DNA of 64,000 nt from Bacteroidota bacterium. Lineage in GTDB: Bacteria; Bacteroidota; Bacteroidia; Flavobacteriales_C; GCA-002722245. The notes beneath the pieces were generated by a model. It made no database searches and was not told the DNA's origin. It worked only from the letters and a program-made list of their open reading frames with translations. Location: contig JAPLEZ010000137.1 of NCBI GenBank assembly GCA_026390935.1, forward strand, positions 1 through 64,000, written 5' to 3'. The translations under genes and the position numbers were made by a program. Below, piece after piece: positions 1-9,732 of this stretch. Every line of letters starts with the position of its first letter. Positions within the stretch are counted from its first letter, which is position 1.

Positions 1-81
1 GAATCTTTTCTTGAAGCTTTCAGCTTCATTCAAAAAACTGCAATTGAATTAGAAGAAGCTGAAAGCTTCAAGAAAAGATTC
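1..81. repeat. Perfect 27-bp inverted repeat (long hairpin), possibly extending left of the window
   Basis: 1-27 GAATCTTTTCTTGAAGCTTTCAGCTTC is the exact reverse complement of 55-81; a second small hairpin follows at 81-90/102-111. Confidence 0.85.
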
Positions 82-138
82 CGTCAAGTTACGCTTCGCT
101 AAACTTAACGGAGCGCACTCATTCATTCTCGTAAAAAA

Positions 139-2553
139 CTAGCGAATTTCAGCGCCCAGCTTCTCCTTATACCCGTTAATCAACTTCTCCATCACCTTAT
201 CAATTTGCTGATCCACCAAGGTTTTTTCAGCATCTTGTAGGATGAAAGAAAGCGCGTAGGACTTCTTCCCTTCAGCTAAGTTTTTCCCTTCGTACACGTC
301 AAACAAATTCACTTCTTTGAGGAGTTGTTTTTCGAGATCAAAAGCTAAAGTTTCTAGTTCGGAGAATTTGGTTTCTTTATTGAGTAACAAAGATAAATCG
401 CGGCGAACCTCAGGAAATTTAGGCAATTCAGAATATTGTATTTTATTGTTTTGCGCCAGTTCGCAGAAATTTTCCCACAAAATATTAGCAACGAAAACAT
501 CGTCTTTAGCATCAAATTTTTTGGCGAGCTTTTTATTTAAAATTCCAATTTCACCCAATGCTTTTTTACCAGCGCGGATTTCAAAAACTTCGGAATACAA
601 AGAGTTTTCAGATGCTTTAAATTTCAAATTTTTCACTCCAGTGCGTTCTGTAATTTGCGCTAAATATCCCTTCAAAGAAAAGAAATTTACCTTGTCTTTA
701 ACGCTGTTCCAGCTTTCTGCTTCTTTATTTCCAGTAAGTAATAAAGTCAAATTGTATTGTTCTAAATATCCTGTTTCGGTTTTGCGGTAAGTTTTTCCAA
801 ACTCGTAAAATTTCAAGTCGGACCGTTGTCGACTTTGATTGCGCTGCAAAGCTTCCAATGCACCGAAGATCATGGAGCGGCGCATAACCATTAACTCCTT
901 GCTTAAAGGATTCAACAACTCAACAAATCCAGCTTCATCGAATTCGGGATAACCTTGATAATATTCTTTGTTCGTTAATGAATTGCACAATATTTCATTG
1001 AAGCCCAAAGCACTTAATTCCTGTGAAATGGAAGAACGAATCTTTTCGACAGGAACACCAACTGTAAATTCCATTGCCGCAGAAATTTTGCGTGGAATCG
1101 CAATCGTATTGTATCCGTAAATTCTTAAAACATCTTCAATCACATCCACTTCTCTTTGAACATCCACGCGGTAAGCAGGAACGTTCAATTTTAATGTTGT
1201 AGCGTCTTCTGAAGCGATTTCAATTTCCAAAGCAGATAAAATCTCCTTGATTTTTTCTTTCGGAATTTCTTCGCCCAGCAATTCAGTACAACGCTGATAG
1301 CGGAAATCAACGGAGAAAGGCGCAATCGCTTTTGGATAAACATCCACCACTTCCGAATCCACTTTTCCACCAGCTACTTCTTGAATCAACAACGCAGCTC
1401 TTTTCAAAGCAATCAAAACCATTTCCGGATTTGTTCCTCTTTCAAAACGGTAAGAAGAATCGCTTTTAGTAGAAATTCGTTTGGATGTTTTTCTCACAGA
1501 AACAGGATTGAAATAAGCAGCTTCGAGGAAAATGTTTTTTGTTGCACTTGTTGTTCCCGATGCTAAACCGCCCATTACTCCTGCTACACACATCGGTTCA
1601 GTGGCATTACAAATCATTAAATCATCGTTAGACAATTCATGTTCTGCTTTATCGAGAGTGACGAATTTTAGTCCGCCACAATTTTTCTTCACCACTACTT
1701 TTCCTTTCACTACATCGTAATCAAACGCGTGCAAAGGCTGTCCCAATTCATGCAAAACAAAATTGGTCACATCAACTACGTTATTGATTGGCTTTAAACC
1801 AATGAGCAACAATTGGTTTTTCAACCAATCGGGAGATTCTTTTACTTCAACGCCGCTAATACAAACACCGGCATATCTGGCGCAAGCCGCATCTTCAACA
1901 GAAATAGAAATTGGCAATGCACTTCCTTCTACTTTGAATTTATCGATAGCAGGTAATTTCAATTCCACCGCCTGGCCGCGTGTTTTAAGGTAAGCATACA
2001 AATCGCGGGCAATACCATAATGCGATAAAGCATCGGCACGATTTGGTGTAGCATCTACTTCCAATACTGTATCACTACTTACTTTAAAATGATCTTTCGC
2101 CAAAGTTCCAGCAGGAACTGAAGCATCTAAAACCATTATACCCTCACTTTTTCCCAAACCTACCTCATCAGCCCCACACAACATTCCTTCGGAAAGAGCA
2201 CCACGTATTTTTGATTTTTTGATGGTGAAAGATTCATCACCATTGTATAAAACTGTACCGATGGTAGCAACGACTACTTTTTGTCCGGCAGCAACGTTTG
2301 GTGCACCACAAACAATACTGAGCAATTCACCGCTTCCAATGTCAACTTTCGTTAAGCTTAATTTATCTGCATCCGGATGTTTTTCCTTTTCTTTTACTTC
2401 GCCAATCACCAAACCTTCCAATCCGCCTTTTACCGATTGAATGGTTTCAAATCCGCCTACCTCCAAGCCAATATCAGTTAATATTTGCGCCACTTCCTCT
2501 ACCGGAAGATTGATGTTGAGGTATTGTTTTAGCCAATTGTACGAAATGTTCAT
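139..2553 (-). CDS. pheT: Phenylalanine--tRNA ligase beta subunit
   Basis: 804 aa; N-terminal MNISYNWLKQYLNINLPVEEVAQILTDIGLEVGG, tRNA-binding domain, B3/B4 and C-terminal FDX-ACB-like domain. Confidence 0.97.
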   Translation of the reverse strand: MNISYNWLKQYLNINLPVEEVAQILTDIGLEVGGFETIQSVKGGLEGLVIGEVKEKEKHPDADKLSLTKVDIGSGELLSIVCGAPNVAAGQKVVVATIGTVLYNGDESFTIKKSKIRGALSEGMLCGADEVGLGKSEGIMVLDASVPAGTLAKDHFKVSSDTVLEVDATPNRADALSHYGIARDLYAYLKTRGQAVELKLPAIDKFKVEGSALPISISVEDAACARYAGVCISGVEVKESPDWLKNQLLLIGLKPINNVVDVTNFVLHELGQPLHAFDYDVVKGKVVVKKNCGGLKFVTLDKAEHELSNDDLMICNATEPMCVAGVMGGLASGTTSATKNIFLEAAYFNPVSVRKTSKRISTKSDSSYRFERGTNPEMVLIALKRAALLIQEVAGGKVDSEVVDVYPKAIAPFSVDFRYQRCTELLGEEIPKEKIKEILSALEIEIASEDATTLKLNVPAYRVDVQREVDVIEDVLRIYGYNTIAIPRKISAAMEFTVGVPVEKIRSSISQELSALGFNEILCNSLTNKEYYQGYPEFDEAGFVELLNPLSKELMVMRRSMIFGALEALQRNQSRQRSDLKFYEFGKTYRKTETGYLEQYNLTLLLTGNKEAESWNSVKDKVNFFSLKGYLAQITERTGVKNLKFKASENSLYSEVFEIRAGKKALGEIGILNKKLAKKFDAKDDVFVANILWENFCELAQNNKIQYSELPKFPEVRRDLSLLLNKETKFSELETLAFDLEKQLLKEVNLFDVYEGKNLAEGKKSYALSFILQDAEKTLVDQQIDKVMEKLINGYKEKLGAEIR

Positions 2554-2643
2554 TGTAAAAGGATTTGCGGCAAAAATACAATCTTAAATTAATAGAAAGA
2601 TATTTTTTTCAATCTTTGCAAACAATTACTCAATTGATCCGCT

Positions 2644-3492
2644 ATGCAAAAAGCCCTCTTACCATTCATGCTTATTGTCTCTTTATTTTCACATGCTATT
2701 GGAAATGACTCCATCCCAAATCAGTTTTTACCCGACGGACTGCTTTTTAAACCAGTTTTTTTAGATCCCAACCAAGCCAATATTTCTGGCTCTATTAATG
2801 GATATTGGAAAGATAAACAACCCATTAACGGACAATATGCTACTTATGCCCTTGGCGCAAGCAAATCATTGATCAGATGGGTAGGGAAAGAAAATCGCAG
2901 ATATGAATGGGGAATGGATTTGGGTGCTACCGGCCAGTTTGAGTGGAAAACAGTGGATACCGTTTTACAATTAAACTTTATAAATGTTGATTTTAAAGTC
3001 TCTTCTTTTTTAAATATCAAATGGAATGAAAAACACAGCATGCGCATTCGTATGTATCATACGTCATCACATACGGGCGATGATTACATGATCAGGAACG
3101 GAATACGCAGTTTCATTCCCAACTATGTAAATTATGAGCAGTTGGATATTTTACATTCTGTAAACTACAAATACTTTCGTTTTTATTATGGTTTAGGTGC
3201 CAATGTGCGGGGCATTACCATTAGAAAAAGAGCATTTATGGAATTGGGTTTTGAAACACATATACCTATGACAAAAAGATTAGACTTTTTTGTTGGCAGC
3301 AATTGTAAAATATGGGAGCAAAATTCATTTGTCCCAGGAATTAACAGCGCTATGGGAATTGCCTTCAAAGGAGAACACGACAGGAGATTGTATATGGTGA
3401 TTCATTACTATCAGGGAAAAAGCCCTTTCAGTCAGTATCAGTTTACCGACCTCCGCTGGCTCGGGGTAGCCGCGTATTTCAGTCCGTACTAA
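2644..3492 (+). CDS. DUF1207-like outer membrane/secreted protein
   Basis: Signal peptide; LPDGLLFKPVFLDPNQANISGS and beta-rich body resemble DUF1207 proteins. Confidence 0.6.
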   Translation: MQKALLPFMLIVSLFSHAIGNDSIPNQFLPDGLLFKPVFLDPNQANISGSINGYWKDKQPINGQYATYALGASKSLIRWVGKENRRYEWGMDLGATGQFEWKTVDTVLQLNFINVDFKVSSFLNIKWNEKHSMRIRMYHTSSHTGDDYMIRNGIRSFIPNYVNYEQLDILHSVNYKYFRFYYGLGANVRGITIRKRAFMELGFETHIPMTKRLDFFVGSNCKIWEQNSFVPGINSAMGIAFKGEHDRRLYMVIHYYQGKSPFSQYQFTDLRWLGVAAYFSPY

Positions 3493-3497
3493 AAAAA

Positions 3498-3525
3498 AGC
3501 CCTGCTCACATTTTGCGGCAGGGCT
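3498..3525. terminator. Bidirectional rho-independent terminator between convergent genes
   Basis: AGCCCTGC...GCAGGGCT stem with an A-run on the left. Confidence 0.8.
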
Positions 3526-3544
3526 CTATATTATTGTGTCTATT

Positions 3545-5167
3545 TTACAATAGGTAATCGGTTGAGAAGAATTTTGATTTTCTCTGATCCAGCATTTCAG
3601 AAGCGATTTTCTTGTTCACTTCATTGTCTTTCAATGCCACCATGGTACGGATGGAGAATACACGCAAAGCAGCAGTAACACTTAATGTTCCTTCGGCAGA
3701 GTCCTTACGGCCATTGAATGGGAAAGCATCCGGTCCGCGCTGACACTGACAGTTAACGTTTACACGACAAACCTGGTTTACCAATGGATCCACAAGGTCG
3801 GCAATTTCATCAGAATCCGTTCCAAAAATACTTACCTGCTGTCCGAAATTAGAATCCACCATATATTGAATAGGCTCAGAAATATTGCGGAAAGAGCGGA
3901 TAGGCACAACTGGTCCGAACTGTTCTTCATGGTACAAACGCATGGTAGAGTTTACCGGATAAATTACTGCCGGATACATGAAAGAAGCATTGATAGTTCC
4001 TCCGTTTTTATTGATCACTTTGGCACCTTTTTCCACTGCATCGTCAATCAAAGCCTTCATTTGTTCTGGCTTGTCTTTCTCAGGAAGTGGCGTAATCATT
4101 ACTCCTTTTTCCCAAGGCATACCCATCTTCAACGATTCGAGCTTGGCAACAAATTTTTTATTGAATTCCTCAACAATAGACTCATGAACAAAAAGTACCT
4201 TCAAAGCTGTACAACGTTGTCCGTTAAACGATAAGCTTCCAGAAATACACTCATTTACAGCCAGTTCAATATCAGCATCAGCTAAAACGATGGCCGGATT
4301 TTTCGCTTCCAATCCGAGGATAGAACGCAAACGGTTTGGTTTAGGGTGCGATTTTTTAATAACGTTTGCACTTTCACTATTACCGATAAAAGCGAAAACA
4401 TCAATTTTTCCGGTTTTCATTAAAGCACCAATTGTTGCTCTTCCTGATCCGTAAATCACGTTGATTACCCCTTTAGGAAAGCTGTCTTTGAAGGCCTTCA
4501 ATAAAGGATGCATTAATAACACACCATGACGGGCAGGTTTAAAAATTACCACATTACCCATTATTAAAGCAGGAATCAACAAAGCGAAAGTTTCATTCAA
4601 AGGATAGTTGTATGGTCCCATACAAGCCACGATACCGAACGGTCCGCGACGAATTTGCGCATAGATATCACCTTTCTTTTCAATACGAGATGAATTTCTA
4701 TCCAAGTTTTTTAAAGCTTCAGTAGTATCAATGATATATTCAACGGTACGATCAAATTCTTTTTCAGAATCAGGATAGTTTTTACCAATTTCCCACATCA
4801 GGTAATTCACCACTTCCTGTTTTTGCTCCTTCATTAGTTTCACGAAGTTGAGCATGTGCTGGATACGTTTTTTAACGGGCATTGTTGGCCATTCACCTCT
4901 GCCTAAGTCATAGGCATCTTGTGCGGCTTGCAATGCTTCAAAAGATTCTTTTTCGGTCAATACAGGAAAAGAACCCAATCTTTTTCTTACATATTCATTG
5001 CCTTCTTTAACACATACAGGAGAATAAACATCTTGCACTGGTCCATGCCACTTTTTCAATTCTCCACCAACCAAATAAACCTTTTGTTCCAACTCGTGTT
5101 TGATATTCATGTTATCGGGTGCCGGAGCAGCCGATTCAAATACATTCTTAATTTCTGATTCTTGCAT
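3545..5167 (-). CDS. gapN: NADP-dependent glyceraldehyde-3-phosphate dehydrogenase (aldehyde dehydrogenase family)
   Basis: 540 aa ALDH; LGLEAKNPAIVLADADIE, SLSFNGQRCTALK catalytic Cys region typical of GapN. Confidence 0.85.
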   Translation of the reverse strand: MQESEIKNVFESAAPAPDNMNIKHELEQKVYLVGGELKKWHGPVQDVYSPVCVKEGNEYVRKRLGSFPVLTEKESFEALQAAQDAYDLGRGEWPTMPVKKRIQHMLNFVKLMKEQKQEVVNYLMWEIGKNYPDSEKEFDRTVEYIIDTTEALKNLDRNSSRIEKKGDIYAQIRRGPFGIVACMGPYNYPLNETFALLIPALIMGNVVIFKPARHGVLLMHPLLKAFKDSFPKGVINVIYGSGRATIGALMKTGKIDVFAFIGNSESANVIKKSHPKPNRLRSILGLEAKNPAIVLADADIELAVNECISGSLSFNGQRCTALKVLFVHESIVEEFNKKFVAKLESLKMGMPWEKGVMITPLPEKDKPEQMKALIDDAVEKGAKVINKNGGTINASFMYPAVIYPVNSTMRLYHEEQFGPVVPIRSFRNISEPIQYMVDSNFGQQVSIFGTDSDEIADLVDPLVNQVCRVNVNCQCQRGPDAFPFNGRKDSAEGTLSVTAALRVFSIRTMVALKDNEVNKKIASEMLDQRKSKFFSTDYLL

Positions 5168-5451
5168 ATAAGGGTTTTTATAATAGGAGGGCCAAATGTA
5201 AGTTTTTTAATTTCTAAAGTTTTGAATTATCCCTTCAAATTTGCTCTTTTTTATAACAACAAAGTTGGATAAAAGATATTCCTAAAAAGCTTGCATTATA
5301 AATAGCATGAGCACAACGAACTAAAAATCAATTACTTAAAATAAACGGGAGTGTTTTGTCCATTAACGAATCTAGTTTTTGTCGAGTGGCAAAACAGGGC
5401 TTCCCCTTACCCTCTCATATACCTTTGACTTAAACTATTAAACTAAATCAA

Positions 5452-6381
5452 TTGCATATGAAGAGAATTTCTACCCTACTACTTTTAGTAACCAGCGCTT
5501 CCTTAGTGAGTGCGCAAACACCAGGATACAAAGCAACATCGATGTACGACGATTTTGGAAAATCATCGCCATACGCTGACCCAAATCCAGTTGATCCAAA
5601 TTATCCCGACGGAATTTACTGGTGGGGTAAAGACCAAACAGGTTCAAATCCTGACGCTAACAATACCGACGCTTGTTACATGGCCAATAAATATGCATTA
5701 ACACGCACTGGAAACCACAAGTTAGATGTAGTGGTGAGTCAAGGCAATAATTGCTGGCAGCCAATGGGTATTTCTACAAAATTAGATTTGTCGGGAAATG
5801 CCAAATTTGAAGTTTCAATCACGAACACTTCCGCGTATCCAATTTATTTCGATATCGCGCTGGTTGATGTAAACAAAAAAGTAATCAACTGTGACGGAGA
5901 CGGCAACAACTATAATCTTCTAAGCATTGCTGCTGGAGAAACCAAATTACTTAAAGGCGACTTTAAAGGCGGTCAGCATAAAGTGTGGCCAGGACCATCT
6001 TTTACAACAGGTTTAGATTTGAGTAAAGTAATTGAAATTGACTTCACCATTGTAAATGCCGATCAACCCGAAAGCAACGAGTGGGGACCACTTCCAATTA
6101 CTGCTGCAACAGCAACCATCAATTATGTGAAAATAGGAGCGGTTGGCGGAGTAGACATCAATGATGTATCAGGACGAAACTTGGTTTCCGTTTACCCTAA
6201 TCCTGCGAACGCTGATGTGGTTAATTTTTCTCAGCAACTGACGAATGTTAACTTATACAACACTGTTGGTCAATTAGTATTGACCAACAACGCAACATCA
6301 AAACTCGACATCAGCACACTTTCGTCTGGAATCTACCTACTTACTTCAAACGAAGGAGTGAACAAGCTGATTGTTGAATAA
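5452..6381 (+). CDS. Secreted protein with T9SS type A C-terminal sorting domain
   Basis: Signal peptide; C-terminus VSVYPNPANADVVNF...LYNTVGQLVL...LSSGIYLLTSNEGVNKLIVE. Confidence 0.8.
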   Translation: MHMKRISTLLLLVTSASLVSAQTPGYKATSMYDDFGKSSPYADPNPVDPNYPDGIYWWGKDQTGSNPDANNTDACYMANKYALTRTGNHKLDVVVSQGNNCWQPMGISTKLDLSGNAKFEVSITNTSAYPIYFDIALVDVNKKVINCDGDGNNYNLLSIAAGETKLLKGDFKGGQHKVWPGPSFTTGLDLSKVIEIDFTIVNADQPESNEWGPLPITAATATINYVKIGAVGGVDINDVSGRNLVSVYPNPANADVVNFSQQLTNVNLYNTVGQLVLTNNATSKLDISTLSSGIYLLTSNEGVNKLIVE

Positions 6382-6422
6382 TTTTTTAGTTCAATTCGTA
6401 GTTTAGTGTAGTGTCGCAAAAA

Positions 6423-6447
6423 AACCTCCGCATCCCCCGCGGAGGTT
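6423..6447. terminator. Rho-independent terminator
   Basis: AACCTCCGC/GCGGAGGTT stem flanked by A- and T-runs. Confidence 0.85.
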
Positions 6448-6527
6448 TTTTCTTTTAAATCACCTACTTTTTTTGCTTTCTGTTTGAATTCAATTTATCT
6501 TGTAGTATTAATTAAAACCATTATAAC

Positions 6528-7742
6528 ATGAAACATTCACGTATAATGGGGATTACAACTTCTTTCTTATTTTTCTTTTCAATTGCAGTAAAAGCCGAGT
6601 TCAAGGTGGTGGGATACCTTTACAACTGGGGAAATTTTGTTTCAAATGCAAATAGTGTTGATTACGCCAAAGTAACACATATCAATATTGCATTTCTCAA
6701 TCCAGACAACAGTGGAAATATTGGCGACACCGCTAACTTAAGAACGGTGATCAATATTATACACAATCACAACGTAAAAGCCTTGGTATCATTTGGAGGC
6801 GAAGGCTCTCCAGATAGTTGGGCTACAGTAATGGCCGCCGATCAACGACCTAATTTTATTCCTAAAATTATTTCATTGATCAATAAATTTAATCTCGACG
6901 GAGTTGATATCGATTTGGAAGGATCGGCCGTTGATGGAAATTACAATGATTTTATTGTCGACTTAAAAGCACAAATGCCGCAGGGCAAACTGCTCACCGC
7001 CGCCATAGCATCATACAACTATGATATATACGACGCCACCCTATCGAAATTTGATTTTGTTAACGTGATGTCCTACGATTATTGCGGCACATGGAGCGAG
7101 CCTTGCCAACACTCCTCTATTGAAAGCGCAAAAAGCGACATTTATCATTGGCACAACGAAAGAAAATTGCCTTTAGAAAAAGTTATCCTTGGTTTACCAA
7201 GTTACGGCTACAGCTGGGAAGCTGGCAAGATCAACAAGCAATTTACCTACAAAACTATTGTTAATGCTTACCCCAGAGCCAGTACACAAGATTCTATTCA
7301 TACCAACAGTGGCGGAATAATATACCACAATAGCATTCCAACTATCAAACAAAAAACCGCTTATGCCATGTTGAATGCGGGAGGAATAATGTGGTGGGCA
7401 TTGCCTTACGACTACCCCACTAGCGACAGTCGTTCATTGCTGCGCGCCATGGGAGAAATCACCAACTCAGTGAATGAGGCGGAGAGTGTTCACAATGTAG
7501 AATTTTATCCAAATCCAGTTTCATCCGCTTTCACATTGAATTTCTCAAATAGTAGAAGCGGAAAAACCAGTATCAATTTGTATGATCTCACAGGAAAAAA
7601 TGTGGGTCAATTGTACAACAACAATATTGCCGCAGGAAATTTTTCAGAAAACTTCAATCTTGATTTCCTTCCGGCGGGCATGTACACGTGCATGATCATC
7701 AGCAATGAATCAGCACAGGTCATCAAATTAATAAAGGAATAA
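6528..7742 (+). CDS. Glycoside hydrolase family 18 chitinase-like protein with T9SS sorting domain
   Basis: FDGVDIDLEG catalytic motif (DGxDxDxE); VMSYDYCGTW; C-terminal FYPNPVSSAFTLNF...LPAGMYTCMI. Confidence 0.9.
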   Translation: MKHSRIMGITTSFLFFFSIAVKAEFKVVGYLYNWGNFVSNANSVDYAKVTHINIAFLNPDNSGNIGDTANLRTVINIIHNHNVKALVSFGGEGSPDSWATVMAADQRPNFIPKIISLINKFNLDGVDIDLEGSAVDGNYNDFIVDLKAQMPQGKLLTAAIASYNYDIYDATLSKFDFVNVMSYDYCGTWSEPCQHSSIESAKSDIYHWHNERKLPLEKVILGLPSYGYSWEAGKINKQFTYKTIVNAYPRASTQDSIHTNSGGIIYHNSIPTIKQKTAYAMLNAGGIMWWALPYDYPTSDSRSLLRAMGEITNSVNEAESVHNVEFYPNPVSSAFTLNFSNSRSGKTSINLYDLTGKNVGQLYNNNIAAGNFSENFNLDFLPAGMYTCMIISNESAQVIKLIKE

Positions 7743-7764
7743 ATCTTCAACATAAACAAATCAC

Positions 7765-7789
7765 GGCAACGGGAATCTTCCTGTTGCCT
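7765..7789. terminator. Rho-independent terminator
   Basis: GGCAAC...GTTGCC hairpin followed by T6. Confidence 0.75.
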
Positions 7790-7792
7790 TTT

Positions 7793-8260
7793 TTAATTGT
7801 TGATGCTAAGAATATTTCCGTCGTAAGAAGTTTGGTACTGCTGCAACGAACGTGTAGCAGGTGACTTCAAAACCGAACCATCAAAAAGCTGAAATTTTGA
7901 ACTGCAGCAGGTATCTAGCGCAGTTAATGTTCCATTATCCACATCCACTTTAGAACAGGATTCTTCAGGCTTATACGTACAATGCCTATCGTAGGCATTG
8001 AAATTATCCACATCGGCACGGTAAACAATAATTCCCTTTGAACCACCAGTAATATACACCCAACCACCCACAGTTTTCAGAGGGAAATAATCGGGGTTTT
8101 GTAAATTTATCTGAATATTTACCGGTACATAAGGAATGTATGAATTATCTTTATTGCACGATAAAGTAAGTAACAACACCAAAAAGGCACCTGAAAATAT
8201 TTTATACACTGCTTTCATTATTGAATATGAAGTAAAAATAAAAAGATCTGCCCGATACAA
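7793..8260 (-). CDS. Lipoprotein with divergent Rieske-like fold
   Basis: Lipobox LLTLSCNKD; YDRHCTYKPEESCSKV...LDTCCSSKFQLFDGSVLKSPATRSLQQY follows the Rieske pattern. The likely start is the internal Met before KAVYKIF. Confidence 0.6.
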   Translation of the reverse strand: MYRADLFIFTSYSIMKAVYKIFSGAFLVLLLTLSCNKDNSYIPYVPVNIQINLQNPDYFPLKTVGGWVYITGGSKGIIVYRADVDNFNAYDRHCTYKPEESCSKVDVDNGTLTALDTCCSSKFQLFDGSVLKSPATRSLQQYQTSYDGNILSINN

Positions 8261-8333
8261 CTCACTTTATTTCGATTTATTATAATAGACGGAGGATTTA
8301 CCAGATAGTTGTGAGCAATTAAAAAAAACAAAA

Positions 8334-8663
8334 ATGATTTTCAAATCTTATAAAAAATTAATCACCATACTGTCATTGGTGTTTTTCATTTCAATTTCCA
8401 CATCTGTGCATGCCCAATCTTCCAGTGAAAAAAAGCAAGAAGAGAGAAAGAAAAAAAGGAAGTCGAGTGCTGAAGACGCGGAAAAGGAAATCAAAGAAAG
8501 GCATCTTAAAATGCAAGACAAAGAAGTGCAAAAAAGAATGAAAAGATCTTTGAAAGAAGCAGAACGCCGCAAAAAAAATAAAAAACCACCTTTTTGGGAA
8601 GACTGGGGTAAACACAAAAGAAAAAAAGGAAGAGGCGGGAAATCTAAAGGAGGAGCGAAGTAA
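8334..8663 (+). CDS. Small secreted Lys/Arg-rich protein of unknown function
   Basis: Signal peptide ending SVHAQ followed by a highly basic, low-complexity mature region. Confidence 0.55.
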   Translation: MIFKSYKKLITILSLVFFISISTSVHAQSSSEKKQEERKKKRKSSAEDAEKEIKERHLKMQDKEVQKRMKRSLKEAERRKKNKKPPFWEDWGKHKRKKGRGGKSKGGAK

Positions 8664-8745
8664 TCTGAACCTTGATTGACTTGATGGAAGGATTAAAGGA
8701 TGTACAATCAAGATAATCTTTTAATCAAGTGAATCATGGTTCAGA
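8664..8745. repeat. Intergenic palindromic element (~22-bp arms)
   Basis: TCTGAACCTTGATTGACTTGAT (8664-8685) pairs with ATCAAGTGAATCATGGTTCAGA (8724-8745), 20/22 complementary. Confidence 0.8.
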
Positions 8746-9685
8746 CAGGCTCCACCACTTTCATTTCTTTTCCACCTACCATGTGCTTTGGAACTGATTT
8801 TTTGATGGCATCCGCAATTTTTTCAATGATATGAATTTTCAATTGCGCCCTTCTGTAAATGATACTAATTTCTCTTGACGGTTGTGGTTTTTCAAAAGGT
8901 CGAATGTATTTTTTGTCGTCGGTTTCTTTTAAATCCAACGACAGCAAATAAGGTATTAAAGTCATGCCAAAACCTTGCTTGGCTAGCTTAATCAATGTTT
9001 CAAAGTTTCCACTCTCCAAATGAATACTTGCCGACTTATCGTTTTTCTTAAAAGCGTTATTACACAAATTAATCACGCTGTTTCTGAAACAATGTCCTTC
9101 CTTAAGCAACAAAAGATCATTGATATCGAGTTCCTTCGTGGTTAAAAATTTCTCTTTGTACAAACGATGACTTTCGGGAACAAAACCCATAAAAGGCTCA
9201 ATGTACAATGGCTTCTCAATAACACCTTCAGCTCCCAAAGGCGTTGCTACCACTGCAGCATCAATCAATCCTTTTTTCAATTGATCTAAAATAATTTCGG
9301 TTTGCAATTCGGTAATGTGTAATTCCAAATTGGGATAGAGTTCTGTAAAATCCTTTAAAAATCGAGGAATGATGGATGGAGCAATAGTGGGAATAAATGC
9401 CAAGCGAAACTGGCCTTTTACCTCACCTTTATTCAACTGAATAATTTCGTTAATGCGCCCAGCTTCATTAAGCAACACTTTTGCCTGATCCACAATTTGC
9501 CGACCGATATCTGTAGTAGCCACCGGCTTTTTGCTGCGATCAAATAAAGTAACGCCCAACTCTTCCTCCAGCTTTTGAATTTGCATACTTAACGTAGGCT
9601 GCGTTACAAAACAATGATCGGCAGCCTTTGCGAATGATTTGTAAATATCCACCGCAACTATGTATTGATATTGAGTTAAGGTCAT
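8741..9685 (-). CDS. oxyR: LysR-family hydrogen peroxide-inducible regulator
   Basis: LysR HTH at N-terminus; GHCFRNSVINLC retains the C-X8-C redox pair spacing of OxyR. Confidence 0.85.
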   Translation of the reverse strand: MTLTQYQYIVAVDIYKSFAKAADHCFVTQPTLSMQIQKLEEELGVTLFDRSKKPVATTDIGRQIVDQAKVLLNEAGRINEIIQLNKGEVKGQFRLAFIPTIAPSIIPRFLKDFTELYPNLELHITELQTEIILDQLKKGLIDAAVVATPLGAEGVIEKPLYIEPFMGFVPESHRLYKEKFLTTKELDINDLLLLKEGHCFRNSVINLCNNAFKKNDKSASIHLESGNFETLIKLAKQGFGMTLIPYLLSLDLKETDDKKYIRPFEKPQPSREISIIYRRAQLKIHIIEKIADAIKKSVPKHMVGGKEMKVVEPV

Positions 9686-9732
9686 ATAGTTATAATTGAT
9701 TGAAAATTAAATTTAATAAATATAATTGATAC

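Noticed and set aside
317-790. 157-aa plus-strand ORF (and others at 1381-2440) opposite pheT
   Set aside because: Antisense to a well-supported pheT frame, composition artefact, no recognisable domain.
8348-8711. Two minus-strand ORFs opposite the Lys-rich small protein
   Set aside because: Low-complexity antisense frames (Phe/Ser-rich mirror of Lys/Arg codons), one running into the palindrome.
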